Shown: positions 44,384 to 55,618 of the stretch, one piece after another
How the letters are laid out: every line of letters begins with the position of its first letter
Numbering within the stretch: the first letter of the stretch is position 1
Source of the DNA: Flabesymbios commensalis
Lineage: Eukaryota > Annelida > Polychaeta > Terebellida > Flabelligeridae
DNA length: 64,000 nucleotides
Assembly (NCBI GenBank): GCA_964017125.1
Contig: OZ024909.1
Location: forward strand, 70,279,728-70,343,727
Direction: 5' to 3'
Translations under genes and position numbers: made by a program
The notes under the pieces: model-generated
What the model was told of the DNA's origin: nothing
Seen by the model: the letters and a program-made list of their open reading frames with translations, nothing else
Databases searched by the model: none

Positions 44384-44589
44384 ATGCATGAAGCTTTATA
44401 AGCTGTTTACTTTGTTCTCTTGTCAGAGCATGCGCACTCAAACCAGAGCCCGGTTTCACAAATACATAAAGGAAAACCTAGATCAGTCTTACGGTCACTG
44501 ATAGGTTAAGAACTGATTTTTGCTGATATTGAAGACAAGATTGATTGCTTGATTGATTGATTGATTTTTTACAAATAGAGTTGTTCTAA

Positions 44590-44990
44590 GGTGGATAGAT
44601 GGTCCACAAAATTTCAGACAAGCAAGAGACAAACGGAAAACATACCCTCTTAAATCGTGTTATTTTTAATTGAACAAGCAATTAAATACCATGTTAAACT
44701 TCTGATGGCCCAGTTATTTGCAGAGAACTAAAATACAAAAGAAAAACATTCCCTTATGAATCGTTTTATTTTGTATTGAATGGACAATAAAATACCATGT
44801 CAAACTGTCGATGGCCAATTTAATTGCAGACAAGTAAAAGACAAATGCAAAAAACATACCCTCTCAAATCGTTTTACTTTTTAGTGAACGGACAATTAAA
44901 TACCATGTTAGACTGTTGATGGCCCCGTTAGTGAAAGACAAACGAAAAACATCTCGCTTAAATTGGGTTTTTCATTGAGCGAGTAATTGT
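44590..44990 (+). repeat. Degenerate tandem repeat, about 108-bp unit
   Basis: AATTAAATACCATGTTAAACT, then GATGGCCC, then GACAAACGGAAAACATACCC recurs about four times with drift (44624, 44731, 44839, 44935). Confidence 0.75.
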
Positions 44991-45090
44991 GCACTTGTGT
45001 GTTTAGTGATTGTCGTGGTCCGCTGTGTGCCTCTTATTGTCTGGAGGATCCACTAATGCTCGCTCATTCGTGACTCCTCCACAAAGTTAA

Positions 45091-45324
45091 TTAACCCTTT
45101 TCCTGCTAAGGTAATTTATTTAAATGTTCACCCACTTGAAGTTGTGAGTCGCTACCGCGACCCACAACTTCAAGTGGCTGAAAATTACTGATATTTTTTA
45201 CTTTGAGCACAAATATTTGCAAATCTTTATGTTAAAACACACATTTCTTTTCCAATAACAGGTATTTGGTCGACCAATAAAACAGATTAATGACTATTAT
45301 CGTGATCAGCAGGAAAAGGGTTAG
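45091..45324 (-). mobile_element. TTAA-B MITE
   Basis: TTAACCCTTTTCCTGCTAAG start, hairpin CACTTGAAGTTGTGAGTCGC with complement, end GTGATCAGCAGGAAAAGGGTT. Confidence 0.9.
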
Positions 45325-45460
45325 CAGAGTACAGAGTGACATCACGTCCCATGAAACAGCAAGGATCGTAAATCAATCCTGTTGTTTAGACAAACAGCGG
45401 GCTCATCTCATTGTCACGGTCATCTTTCAGCAACCTGATCTAAAATAACACTTAGGCCTA

Positions 45461-45569
45461 CCCCAGCAAACACGAGACATCGGCTCAATTTTGAGTTAAT
45501 GTTGGGCCAGCGTCGAAGACGCGGCCATCATTAACCCAATATTGGGCCGACGTTTCGTGTTCGCTGGGA
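45461..45569. mobile_element. TA-PAL palindrome
   Basis: CCCAGCAAACACGAGACATC and ACGTTTCGTGTTCGCTGGG ends, core CCAGCGTCGAAGACGCGGCC. TA lies at 45459-45460 and 45570-45571, one base outside each end. Confidence 0.85.
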
Positions 45570-45644
45570 TATCATCTGCATAGTGATCTGCATCAGACTG
45601 GTCTGAGCAGTCTCTTTATAAAATGTAAATTGAATAGCTATTAC

Positions 45645-45750
45645 CGACAAGCCCAATACATTGACCCAATGTTGGGCTAATGTTGGACCAGCGTCGCAAA
45701 CGGTGGGTCAGAATTAGCCCAGCATTGGGTAAAGTATTGTGTGTGCTGGG
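45645..45750. mobile_element. TA-PAL palindrome
   Basis: CAATACATTGACCCAATG arm with GCATTGGGTAAAGTATTG on the other side; core CCAGCGTCGCAAACGGTGGG; end GTGTGCTGGG. Confidence 0.85.
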
Positions 45751-45894
45751 TTTTTATATATATACACATTACCTATTTCGAAATACAAGATGAATAACAT
45801 ATATATATATTATGTCCTATATCTTACCATACGGCTCTTTATAGTGTAGTGCAGTACCATAGGTAATCCTCGGAACAGTTTCAGCACCACGATA

Positions 45895-45975
45895 AAAAAA
45901 TCTAGTACAGCCAAGATTCGACCCCAGTACTTATGTACTATCCAGCTACAGGCGAGGATAATGAACCATCGGTAC
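45895..45975 (-). repeat. tRNA-like sequence
   Basis: Minus strand: CCTGTAGCTGGATAGTAC (box A-like) and GGGGTCGAATCTTGG (box B-like) about 20 bp apart. No convincing acceptor stem; likely a SINE head or tRNA relic. Confidence 0.35.
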
Positions 45976-46114
45976 CGTCCAAACTAGGGTGAACGACCTA
46001 TTTATTTGATGCCCTCACGTACTACTAACTATAAAATACAGACAACGAATTAAATTGTCGCTAATGCCTTACATTCAATTCGTGAAAAAAAAATATATTT
46101 TAACTATTATATCC

Positions 46115-46346
46115 TTGAACTATTCAATTTAATTTTTGAGTCACTTGAAGTAGTCTCTCGCTACCGCGATACACTACTTCAAGTGACTGGAAATTGGCGT
46201 TATTTGTGAAATTTAAGTCTCAATAAATATCAGTGTTTCAAGATCGAAGGCATATTTTACAGCGAATAGCTCGTTATCAGGGGCTGTACAGGTTCTAGTG
46301 AAAACACAGAATGTCTACTGCAGCCGACATCAGTGCTCTATGGGTT
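46115..46346 (-). mobile_element. TTAA-C MITE, long form
   Basis: ATATCCTTGAACTATTCAAT start, hairpin TCACTTGAAGTAGTCTCTCG with complement, and the CATCAGTGCTCTATGGGTTA end. Reverse of 16328-16580. Confidence 0.8.
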
Positions 46347-46462
46347 ACGGCATTTTAAAACAAAGCAATTAACGTTGCGGTGCTAGGATCTCAAAATGAT
46401 CACCCACATCGTATTTTGTCCGGGATTGATCAAGTTCATTAATCTGAGGTGTGGATCACGCC

Positions 46463-46957
46463 GCTGGCTGCAATATTGAACCAATACTGGTTTAATGTTA
46501 GCCCACCGTCTGTGACATTGGTCCAGCATTGGGCCAGTCTTGGGTCAACACCTCGTGTTTGTGGGAGATAGTCGATAACAGTGACGCACAGCTTTCAGGA
46601 AACCCGCCTGCGACGGTTGCCCAACATTGAATTAACACTGGGTGTGCGTCTAGTGTTTGCCATCGAATACGAGCCATTGCGCCAATGTTGTTTAAATGTT
46701 GGCCCACCGTCTACGACGCTGGCCCAACATTAAAACACCATTAGCTCAATGGCTCGTGTTTGCCGGTTTGCGGGGCCAAGACGGTCACCAAGCAATGATC
46801 ATGTCGTCAGCGTCATACTCCACAAGTTGGGCGGGCGGCCTGGTGTCCCAGCAAACACAAAACATTTGTATAACATCTATACAATGTTGGGCCAACGTCG
46901 AAGACGTTGGGCCGTCGTTGTTTAAATGTTATTCAAATGTTTTGTGTTAGTTTGGAT
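46463..46957. mobile_element. Cluster of four TA-PAL palindromes
   Basis: About 46463-46566 (core CCACCGTCTGTGACATTGG), 46598-46665 (right part only), 46668-46767 (arms GAGCCATTG and CAATGGCTC, core CCACCGTCTACGACGCTGG) and 46855-46957 (CATTTGTATAAC subtype, core CCAACGTCGAAGACGTTGG). Confidence 0.85.
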
Positions 46958-46974
46958 TGTGAAAGATGCCCTGT

Positions 46975-47106
46975 CATTGAAATTATCAATTTTATAGATG
47001 GATGTCTATTTTTCACAAATAGAAATATTTTCCGTCATTTGAAGCCAGCAAGTTTCAGCTTGTAATGAATGAAAAATATCAGCAAACAATTGAGCGGGAC
47101 AACGGT
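46975..47106. repeat. TTAA-F-like hairpin remnant
   Basis: CCGTCATTTGAAGCCAGCAA and CAGCTTGTAATGAATG resemble the hairpin of the 55891 element, ending CAACGGTTAAG. A similar core (CGTCATTTGAAGCTGG) lies near 38397. Confidence 0.5.
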
Positions 47107-48268
47107 TAAGCCTAATTCAAGTGTGTGAACCACTGGTTAAGCCTAATTCAAGTGTGTGAACCACTGGTTAAGCCTAATTCAAGTGTGTGAACCACTGGTT
47201 AAGCCTAATTCTAGTGTGTGAACCACTGGTTAAGCCTAATTCTATTGTGTGAACCAAGGGTTAGGCCTAATTCTAGTGTGTGAACCAAGGGTTAAGCCTA
47301 ATTCTAGTCTGTGAACCAAGAGTTAAGCCTAATTCTAGTGTGTGAACCAAGAGTTAAGCCTAATTCTAGTGTGTGAACCAAGAGTTAAGCCTAATTCTAG
47401 TGTGTGAACCAAGGGTTAAGCCTAATTCTAGTGTGTGAACCAAGGGTTAAGTCTAATTCTAGTGTGTGAACCAAGAGCTAAACCTAATTATATAATGTGT
47501 GAACAAAGAGTTAAGCCTAATTCTAGTGTGTTAACCAAGGGTTAAGCCTAATTCTAGTGTGTGAACCAAGAGCTGAACCTAATTCTATAATGTGTGAACA
47601 TAGAGTTAAGCCTAATTCTAGTGTGTTAGCCAAGGGTTAAGCCTAATTCTAGTGTGTAAACCAAGGGTTAAGCCTTATTCTATAATGTGTGAGCCAAGAG
47701 TTAAGCCTAATTCTAGTGTGTGAACCAAGAGTTAAGCCTAATTCTAGTGTGTTAACCAAGGGTTAAGCCTAATTCTAGTGTGTAAACCAAGGGTTAAGCC
47801 TAATTCTAGTGTGTTAACCAAGGGTTAAGCCTAATTCTAGTGTGTGAACCAAGAGCTAAACCTAATTATATTGTGTGAACCAAGGGTTAAGCCTAATTCT
47901 AGTGTTTTAACCAAGGGTTAAGCCTAATTCTAGTGTGTGAACCAAGAGCTAATAGCCTAATTCTATTGTGTGAACCAAGGATTAATCCTAATTCTAGTGT
48001 GCGAACTAAGAGTTAAGCCTAAGTCTAGTGTGTGAAGCAAGAGTTAAGCCTAATTCTAGTGTGTGAACCACGAGTTAAGCCTAATTCTAGTGGTTAAACC
48101 AAGGGTTAAGCCTAATTCTAGTGTGTGAACCAAGAGCTAAACCTAATTCTATTGTGTGAACCAAGGGTTAAGCCTAATTCTAGTGTGTGAACCAAGGGCT
48201 AAGCCTAATTCTAGTGTGTGAACCAAGAGTTAAGCCTAATTCTAGTGTGTGAAGCAAGAGTTAAACCT
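47107..48268 (+). repeat. 31-bp minisatellite, about 37 copies
   Basis: The unit contains AAGCCTAATTCTAGTGTGTG then AACCAAGGGTT. The first four copies share CAAGTG and CACTGG variants. Later blocks alternate AAGGG, AAGAG and AGCTAAACC types, with 33-bp CTATAATGTG variants, pointing to higher-order duplication. Confidence 0.97.
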
Positions 48269-49030
48269 ATGATCGTGTTTGAACATTTATGTTTTCTTCG
48301 GTTGTTGAGATACGGTATTCTGGCATGCCAGTGTTTGTATTTTTTTACACCAGATAATCGTGCTCCTAGTACTGTTTTTGTAACATGTTGCTCTACACAC
48401 AATACCTGTAACATTTCTCCATGCACTATGTAACATGTTACGTAACACGCATGTTACTTAAATTGCTGCTAATAATGTATCATAGTGTACAGAAATGTTA
48501 CGAAAACAGCTGTAACGTACCATGTTTTGTACCATGTCACATAACATGTTTTGTAGCTTGTCACATAGTGTATAGCCGGTTTAACGTTTTCAGTCCTTTG
48601 TTGTGAATGAATAAAAACACACGGTGACTGCGTAATGCCGAAATGCAGTAACTACTTACTTTACAAATAAGCAGTGTTGCCTTTTTGCTTGTCGAGTAGC
48701 ATAGTCTTTTAATAGGCTATGTTCTTTCATCGTGACATGTTCGAATAACGTTGCTGGTCCTTTGTTGTGAAGAAAGAATAAAAACATCGCGTGCACGAAT
48801 AATGCTATCACAATCCAAAAGGTAGTTACCACATACTTTACGAGTAAACAGTTACTGCCTTTTGGCTTTGCAGAGCAGCATATAGTCTTAAGTGCGTTCT
48901 CATCGATCTGCAGAAAAATACGGGATGACGCAACTGGTTGTGGTTGAGGTAATCAATGGAATGGAATATGTAACTCAGGCGAAGCGCAAACCTTAGATAA
49001 ATATTTTGCGTGAAGTCTCAATCGATCATT
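48269..49030. other. Spacer with CAGTAACTGC-type repeats
   Basis: AATGCAGTAACTACTTACTT near 48644 and AAGGTAGTTACCACATACTT near 48820 with AAACAGTTACTGCCTTTTGG. An AACATGTTACG fold-back lies near 48380-48450. No gene. Confidence 0.4.
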
Positions 49031-49137
49031 CCCAGAAAACGCAAAACATTTGTATAACATTTGTACAACGCCGGCCCAACGTCAAACGTTGGGCCGGCTT
49101 TGTCTAAAAGTTATACGAATGTTTTGTGTTTACTGGG
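49031..49137. mobile_element. TA-PAL palindrome, CATTTGTATAAC subtype
   Basis: CCCAGAAAACGCAAAACATT and ATGTTTTGTGTTTACTGGG ends; core CGGCCCAACGTCAAACGTTG. Confidence 0.85.
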
Positions 49138-49489
49138 CTGAGGCCTACGCTGTCAGATTCTGGGATCCATCAATAAATATGACTCATTGTCTGAAAGAAC
49201 GGTGTTCAGAGCAAAGTAATGACAGCTTGAAAATACTGAAAATTATTGGTATATTTTCGTTATTTGAAATGTATATGGTAAGTTTTTGACGACCATTTCA
49301 CCTCAAACTATAAACTTTCGAGTCAATTATAAGGACCATAATATCAAGAACCGTTTAAAAAAGGTTTCATTTTCAAAACTTTCGAAGTACATACGACTAA
49401 GATAAATCTTAATATGTATTGTAACTGCATCCTGACAGTATTTCTAAAAAATATATTTTTATAGCATTCTATCGAGCATTTTTGAAATA
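49138..49489. other. Spacer, nothing recognised
   Basis: No repeat or coding signal. Confidence 0.3.
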
Positions 49490-49800
49490 TTTGATATCAT
49501 CTACAATCCTGCCTGAACGTCCCGAATGCGCATGGAATGAGCTGGAATGCATTTCGATTGCCATCTGAATGTATAACGATATTTTGAAACTAGTTAGACG
49601 CACTGTCGGGGAACCTTTAGGAATTCGCTCGAATGCGGCCCGAATGTAGCCAGGGCGTAGCCCTTGAAAGAGTCGTAATTTGTTTGAAATCGTTGACGTT
49701 CTTGTGCATTCGATGTGAATTCGTACATGGCATTCGTATGGCATCCATTCGGCATTGTGAAACTCTCGATTGCATTCGAACAGTGTTCTGATTAGTGTAG
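49490..49800. repeat. GAATG/CATTC-rich dispersed repeat
   Basis: Repeated CGAATG and CATTCG motifs throughout (for example GAATGCGCATGG, GCTCGAATGCGGCCCGAATG, GGCATTCGTATGGCATCC). The motif density suggests a transposon end or a satellite-like element. Only this copy is in the window. Confidence 0.45.
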
Positions 49801-50231
49801 ATCGTTCACTTACATTCTAACTGCAATTGACTAATACAGCTGTAGTGTGTAAAAATGTGAAAATAAACATTTCGAGGTTCCATGGAAAGCTGTCATGATT
49901 ACTATCTGTTTGAAATGTGTCTTTAGTGTTTATAAATGTTATTGGGCCTGGTTGTTGAGTTTAATTTCCGTTGATTACAAACGCCAAGCAAATTACCATG
50001 ATGTAACTACAATCATCTGTATCTAAGTATTCAAGAAAAAAATACGGCATGGCAACAAAGCAGAGGAGACAAAAATAAAATTGATGAGACAGCACTTTCT
50101 CATCAGCTCGTGGTCTAAATCACAATTAAGCAATAATGGGTAATGAATGCTGATTGATAAGGGTGATTACTCGCGGCTGACTTCAGATGTTCTGCTTCTC
50201 AGCTGAAAACTGGAACAAACGTGTTGTTCAT
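49801..50231. other. Spacer, nothing recognised
   Basis: No shared repeat or supported exon. Confidence 0.3.
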
Positions 50232-50452
50232 AAACCCTTACACCACTGTAATATTATTCTTCAAAACATGGAGACCAAAGGTTTTTTTTCAATTTGAAAT
50301 CATCATAAATATCTTAGTTAGCTCATTCTGATTCATTTGAATACCTATGTTATGGGTCTACGACGATTAAAATTATGTTCACTATTAGAGTGCGGGAATC
50401 GTCTGTAGACGTCAGATTCTGACGACTAAATTTTATACCAACGCTGTAAGAG
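50232..50452 (+). mobile_element. TTAA-A MITE
   Basis: AAACCCTTACACCACTGTAA start, core, GAGTGCGGGAATCGTC, a shortened GACGTCAGATTCTGACGAC hairpin, CGCTGTAAGAGTT end. Confidence 0.85.
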
Positions 50453-50678
50453 TTCACCTTTTATGCACCAAGGCAAAATTATGTTATAATGTGGAAGCAT
50501 ATTTTTGTGCGGAGACAATATATAAATCCTTTGGCTGTTAAGTCTCCTGGCACCAAACTATTTAGTCTAATTTTTAGTCGCAATTGTCGCAATTCTCATC
50601 TCAAGGTGAATACAAATGTGTTGATTTTTATAAAAATAGCCAAATCAAATATTTCAAATACATTTCAGAACCTCCTTA

Positions 50679-50925
50679 GGGGTTTTTTCAAGTTAAAAAA
50701 ATTCAAAAAATCCAAGAAAAACTCGGAAGTGGGTGAGTCAAGCCCCCACTCGAATTATAATTGTTTTTTGGAAATGTTGTGTTTTTGTGTGTTTTTGTGT
50801 GTGTTATTTTCATGTTTCCAAATGTTTCAAAAAAAAAAAAAATTGTATAGGGGGCTGGGTGGGTGGGGTCTGATTAATCCAAGTTTTTCCCTGATTTTTG
50901 GATTTTTTTAACTGGACAAGACCCC
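50679..50925. mobile_element. 247-bp terminal-inverted-repeat element, TTA target
   Basis: GGGGTTTTTTCAAGTTAAAA and the reverse end TTTTAACTGGACAAGACCCC form imperfect inverted repeats about 45 bp long. TTA flanks both sides (50676-50678 and 50926-50928). No transposase. A 3-bp TTA duplication would fit a PIF/Harbinger-type MITE. Confidence 0.65.
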
Positions 50926-50928
50926 TTA

Positions 50929-51696
50929 CTGTGATGGATTATAACATTTTTATTTTGCGAATTTTACTCAAAATATTCAATGTAGTGGATGCGTGCGACG
51001 GGGTGGAGGGCTTAAGAGGTTAAAACGGTGGCCAACACCGCTGATTTGATTAGTTAAGTAGGCCTAATCAAACTAATCAGTGTGCCCAATGAAGGCCAAT
51101 CACAGTGATAAACATGGTAATTGTCGCTTCCATTGCATTATTTGGAATAAAGAAAGCTGGCGTATTTTTAAAATTGGAAATATCAATCACCATATGAAAT
51201 TACAAATTGTATCAGCGGGTAATAGCTTGGCTGACTTACCCGCACTCGAAACCCGCAATTTATGTCCACCCAAGTACAAACGAAAATTTGAGCCAACCTT
51301 GTTTTAATATCGGTGCACCTTCTGCGACTCTGGCCCAACATTAAAACAACAGTGGTTTATCTTGTAATATGCTGGAGCAAGGCGAAACGTTGAGCAATAC
51401 AGTGCGAGAAAAACGCCCCAAATTAAATTACTACATGTATATTCACTATCAATAAACATGATAACGATTTTCGAACAATGAACAGAATGCTATCACAAAG
51501 TATAATAATCACTTATATAGGTGTTGCTTAAACTACAGTTAGAGTGGGGCAACATGTTACCCTTTTCTCATTATACATGTTATACGTAAAAATGTTTAGG
51601 TGTACCTCTTTACTCTCACCAATGTAGAAACCCACTTGAATACTTGCATGCAGATATGGTTCCAACCCTATTTATTTTTTATCCATAAAGATATAT
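50929..51696. other. Spacer with one TA-PAL half
   Basis: 51290-51356 has TTTTAATATCGGTGCACC, TCTGCGACTCTGGCCC and ACATTAAAACAACAGTGG, a core with short arms. The rest shows no recognisable gene. Confidence 0.45.
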
Positions 51697-51778
51697 CGTC
51701 ACCTCGGATATAAAAGGGTGTATCTGCCACTTAGTAAAGTGGCAGATACACCCTTTCATATTCAAGGGAACGATATAA
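51697..51778. mobile_element. TTAA-E hairpin
   Basis: ATATCGTCACCTCGGATATA, GGGTGTATCTGCCACTT and the full complementary arm to GGGAACGATAT: an 80-bp hairpin. Confidence 0.75.
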
Positions 51779-52504
51779 TAATAACCAGACGCAATATGAC
51801 CAGCTGTGTAAAACACAGATGTGTAAACCACGATGACACAGCCAGTGAACAGCTTCTATTTACGTCGATTGACGAATGGACAAACGATCCGTTGAGATTT
51901 ATCACACTAAGTCCGGTAAATTTGTGCGTGAACTGTGAGCCAACAGGGAAACATAAAGAAGGCTTAAGTTTGTCCCGCTAAATCTCCCTCAAGGTCTCAA
52001 CCACTATAAGTCGTAGTATAGTTCTCAAAACCCCATACGTCTTTTTGCTTCGAGCTGTCAGCAGGCATGCATGATGCCTCAAAAATAACTTTAAAATTAC
52101 CTTTTAAAAGGTAAACATTTTTAGCATATTTAGGCATTATAGAATATCCGGAACGATTATTGTGTATAAAACTATATTACATTATACTCTCTAAATGAAA
52201 GACAAAACGAATGTTAACATGTATATTTCAAAAGTTATTTTAAATCATAGACACTATTAATATTCAAAGTGTTCATTGCCTGCATGCGTGTATACCATAC
52301 ACATATATAATATATATCTTATGCAGACACTGTGGACAAACATGTGTTCACCCCTAACAATTCGTTCACAGATCACTGTTCAATTACTAATGATCTGCTG
52401 GATTATATACAGTGTACCCACATTTTTTTCATGTCTTATGCTGAGCATGGTAATTTTCTGTGAATTAAATGGAATAAAATATAGAGATTTTAATATGCTG
52501 CAAT
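51779..52504. other. Spacer, no gene recognised
   Basis: A short open stretch at 51790-51981 is cysteine-containing, but no splice frame or family supports it. Confidence 0.3.
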
Positions 52505-52610
52505 CTCAGCAAACACAAAACATTTGTATAACATTTGTACGTCGGCCCAACGTCTTCGACATTGGTACAACCTTGTACAAATGTTGTACAAATGTTTTGT
52601 GTTTATTGGG
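52505..52610. mobile_element. TA-PAL palindrome, CATTTGTATAAC subtype
   Basis: CTCAGCAAACACAAAACATT and AATGTTTTGTGTTTATTGGG ends; core GGCCCAACGTCTTCGAC. Confidence 0.85.
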
Positions 52611-53054
52611 ATACAATTTGTGTGATCAGCATTGTTCAATGGGCATCACTTTGGGGCTAACAAACTTTTGTCCACCCACTGTCTGTAAATATGAGAGACG
52701 AGACGAAAAATAACAGCATAAATATAGCATGAAAATGTATCAGACATTTTCTTAAATGTCAATGGCTCACAGAGATCTTCAGACATATACTTACTACACA
52801 TAGCAAATCATCTCTTGGCAGCATATGTCTTCTGGTGACCTTGCCCCTGAGGACTTAAATCAGAAGTATTCCACGTCAGGCGGGTTGAAAGCCTTCCTCA
52901 CGCCAGGACGGACGGCCCCGGGATGTGAGGTGCGTGCCTATCGTGTGGCTACAGCCACCGTCCTCCATATATATATGTGCACCTATGACCCGCGCCGTGC
53001 ATCGCGCTGCTTCTGTTGCTGCCCCTCTCCTGCAGTCATGGCAGAAGTCGATGG
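52611..53054. other. Spacer, no gene recognised
   Basis: Open frames near 52825-53109 run into the TA-PAL-derived array and show no domain. Confidence 0.3.
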
Positions 53055-53555
53055 CAAACACCAGACGTCACCTAATGTCTACACAATACTGGGCCAGCGA
53101 CGCAGATGATAAGCCAGTATTGTACTAACATTGGGAGAACGTCTCGATAACACGATATTTTCACTCAATGTTGGCACAATAACGGGCCAGCGTAGTAGAC
53201 AGTTGGCCACCATTGTTTAGACATGGGATAAAAGTCTCAAGAACACAGAGGTTCACCCAAGGTTGATACTATACTGGGCCGGGTCGCAGACAAAGATGGG
53301 CCAGCGTCGCAGACATTTGGCCAATGTTACAACAACACTGGGAGAACGTGTCGAGAATACAAGACGTTCAGCCAAGTTTGGTGCAATCATGGGCCGGCTT
53401 CGCAGACGATGGACCAATGTTGTAACAAAATTGGGAAAACGTGTTGAGAAAACGCTCAGCCAAGATTGGAGCAATGATGGGCCAGAGTCGTTGACAGTGG
53501 GCCAGCATCGTACCGATATTGGATAAATGTCCGTGTTTGCCCGCATGGCCTATGG
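53055..53555 (+). repeat. Degenerate tandem array derived from TA-PAL
   Basis: Four to five head-to-tail units of about 120 bp, each with GGGCCAGCGTCGCAGAC-like core, a CCAATGTTGTAACAA-like right arm, TTGGGAGAACGTGTCGAGAA and a CAAGACGTTCAGCCAAG-like left arm. The arms no longer pair well within a unit. Confidence 0.75.
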
Positions 53556-53574
53556 TTGCGCCATCGTCTGCTAT

Positions 53575-53685
53575 CCCAGCAAACACAAGACGTTGAAACA
53601 CTATTGGCTTAATGTTGGATCATCGTCTTCGACGCTGACCCAACTTAAACCACCCATCATTGTTTCAACGTATTGTGTTTGCTGG
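53575..53685. mobile_element. TA-PAL palindrome
   Basis: CCCAGCAAACACAAGACGTT and AACGTATTGTGTTTGCTGG ends; core TCATCGTCTTCGACGCTG. Confidence 0.85.
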
Positions 53686-53689
53686 AATG

Positions 53690-54318
53690 ATTGGTCTTCG
53701 CGTCTTCTCGCAGCCAGAATGCCGATGACGCTAATTTAGGCTCTAACGAGAACAGACAATTCCACGCTGGCAGTACCTACCTCTCCCTCACTACTTGTAG
53801 GATGATCAAGACAAAACACCGGCGTGTCCGTACTGGAAAGTGAATTAAATTATCTTGCCATCGCGATATAATTTGCATCATTCACAGAAATGCGCAGTGG
53901 CGGTCCGTGCGCCTTCCGCCTGAGAAACAAACGCGTTCTGTATTTATTCATATCTCACGCAGCTCCGCCAGCAGACAACGCGCTCCGACCAGCACTAATT
54001 TGTCACCGTCACCATCAATTATTCTTTATCCGTTGTAAAAACCCTTGGTAATTGTTATTCAATCGTTACGTGAAAAAAATAGCGCCACTAATCAGTGGAA
54101 ATAGACCCAAATGGAATTAAGCTGGGGGAGGAGTAAATTATAGGAGACAGCGAGACAGATTTGTAAATTAGTAAAGACCATTTTAACGAAGTTATCCTAT
54201 CAACCCTTTCTCTATCAAAGAACACAAATTATAATAGCTTCAAAATTTGTTTTTTTTTGGTTTTTATCACTTGTTGTAAAATGCCAGACAAGTTGAATAT
54301 TTTAGTGATGTCACCTGT
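53690..54318. other. Repeat-free island, possible regulatory DNA
   Basis: No match to any family here. 53750-54140 has balanced composition, an octamer ATTTGCAT near 53871, and homeodomain-like sites (CAATTATTC, CTAATTTG). It resembles conserved non-coding DNA in texture only. Confidence 0.3.
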
Positions 54319-54569
54319 TTAACTCTTACAGCGCGGGAATCGACTTTAGTCGTCAGAATCTGACGTCTTACAGACGGTAGATTCTGACGATTAAAGTCGA
54401 TCCTCGCACTGTAAGAGTAAACATATTTCTATTGGCCGTTGATTCATAACATAGGTATTTAAATGAATCAAAAAGAGCTAACTAAGACATTTATGATGAT
54501 TTCAAATTGAAAAAAACCCTTTGGTCTCCATGGTTTGTACAAAGATTTTTTTCCGCGTTTTAAAGATTA
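54319..54569 (-). mobile_element. TTAA-A MITE
   Basis: TTTAACTCTTACAGCGCGGG start, hairpin TTAGTCGTCAGAATCTGACG with complement, reversed core to CCATGGTTTGTAC and CGCGTTTTAAAGATTA. Confidence 0.85.
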
Positions 54570-54651
54570 GGAGTTAGGGAACATTACACGGGGCTGAAGC
54601 AGCCTCGACCTGTAAAATGTTTATTATATTTACCATATTTACCGCTGTAAA

Positions 54652-54964
54652 AAAATGAAATGAATCGGGCTTTAGGCCACCATTGTGCACATATAGGCTA
54701 AACTGGGCCAGGAGAACCTCCTGAGGATGGTGAGATGATTGAGATGACACTGTCCTCCAGACACAGGATTCGAAATTCGAGCCCTGGCGGTCTGAGGCCG
54801 AGCACGCTACCTCTCGGTCACGGAGGCTCCCCACAATACTAACTTTCACACGTGGATGGGGAAGAAAGAATTTTGTTTCTTTCAAACCGCCGAGACCGGG
54901 AACCGAACCCCGGACTCTGGCGTGAAGGGCAGCGGTGCTAACCACTACCCTAGGGCCCCCGCCC
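54652..54964 (-). mobile_element. SINE-A, full length with 13-bp target duplication
   Basis: TTACCGCTGTAAA occurs at 54639-54651 and 54965-54977. Both tRNA-like units and the tail are present in order on the minus strand. It landed beside the 3' end of the next SINE-A. Confidence 0.92.
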
Positions 54965-54977
54965 TTACCGCTGTAAA

Positions 54978-55274
54978 TGAATCGGACTTTAGGCCATTTT
55001 TTTGTGCACATATAGATTGAATTGGGTCAGGAATACCTCCTGAGGATGGTGATATGACACTGTCCTTCAGACACAGGATGCTAAATTCGAGCCCTGGCGG
55101 TCTGAGGCCGAGCTAGATACCTCTCGGTCACGGAGGCTCCCCACAATACTGACTTTTACACGTGGATGGGGAAGAAACATTTTTGTTTCTTTCAAACCGC
55201 CGAGACCGGGAACCGAACCCCGAACTCTGGCGTGAAAGGCGGCGGTGCTAACCACTGCCCTAGGGCCCCCGCCC
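54978..55274 (-). mobile_element. SINE-A, near full length
   Basis: Minus strand: TAGGGCAGTGGTTAGCACCG head, GGTTCGGTTCCCGG, second unit AGAGGTATCTAGCTCGGCC with GGGCTCGAATTTAGCATCC. A small deletion lies in the tail (ATCATCTC missing near 55050). Confidence 0.9.
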
Positions 55275-55358
55275 GTGTCGTGGTTAAACGTTCATATAGT
55301 AGCGAGTTTGTCCCCCGCTCTGTTAGTCAGTTTTTAAAGAAATAAAACGTTGCTGCTC

Positions 55359-55511
55359 CACTCACTCACTCACTCACTCACTCACTCACTCACTCACTCA
55401 CTCACTCACTCACTCACTCACTCACTCACTCACTCACTCACTCACTCACTCACTCACTCACTCACTCACTCACTCACTCACTCACTCACTCACTCACTCA
55501 CTCACTCACTC
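55359..55511 (+). repeat. CACT microsatellite
   Basis: About 38 uninterrupted tetranucleotide units. Its purity implies it is young. It abuts the truncated SINE-A at 55512. Confidence 0.98.
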
Positions 55512-55618
55512 TACTGAGTTTTACGAGTGGATGGGGAAGAAACATTTTTGTTATTTTCAAACTGCCGAGAGCGGGAAACGAACCCCGAACTCTAGCGTGA
55601 AAGGCAGCGGTGCTAACC
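55512..55618 (-). mobile_element. SINE-A head joined to a LINE
   Basis: From the box A-like GGTTAGCACCGCTGCC to CCATCCACTCGTAAAACTC on the minus strand; the second unit is replaced by the CACT array. The head begins exactly where the LINE at 55619 stops, without the first 15 or so SINE bases. Confidence 0.8.

Noticed and set aside
43184-44401. A 405-codon open frame of SVLSSYPAL repeats
   Set aside because: It is the 27-bp minisatellite read in frame. The unit has no stop, flanking DNA is not coding, and the duplicated shorter array at 39831 gives a different open frame.
47107-48268. An interstitial telomere-like array
   Set aside because: GGTTAAG occurs only once per 31-bp unit, not as a hexamer repeat.
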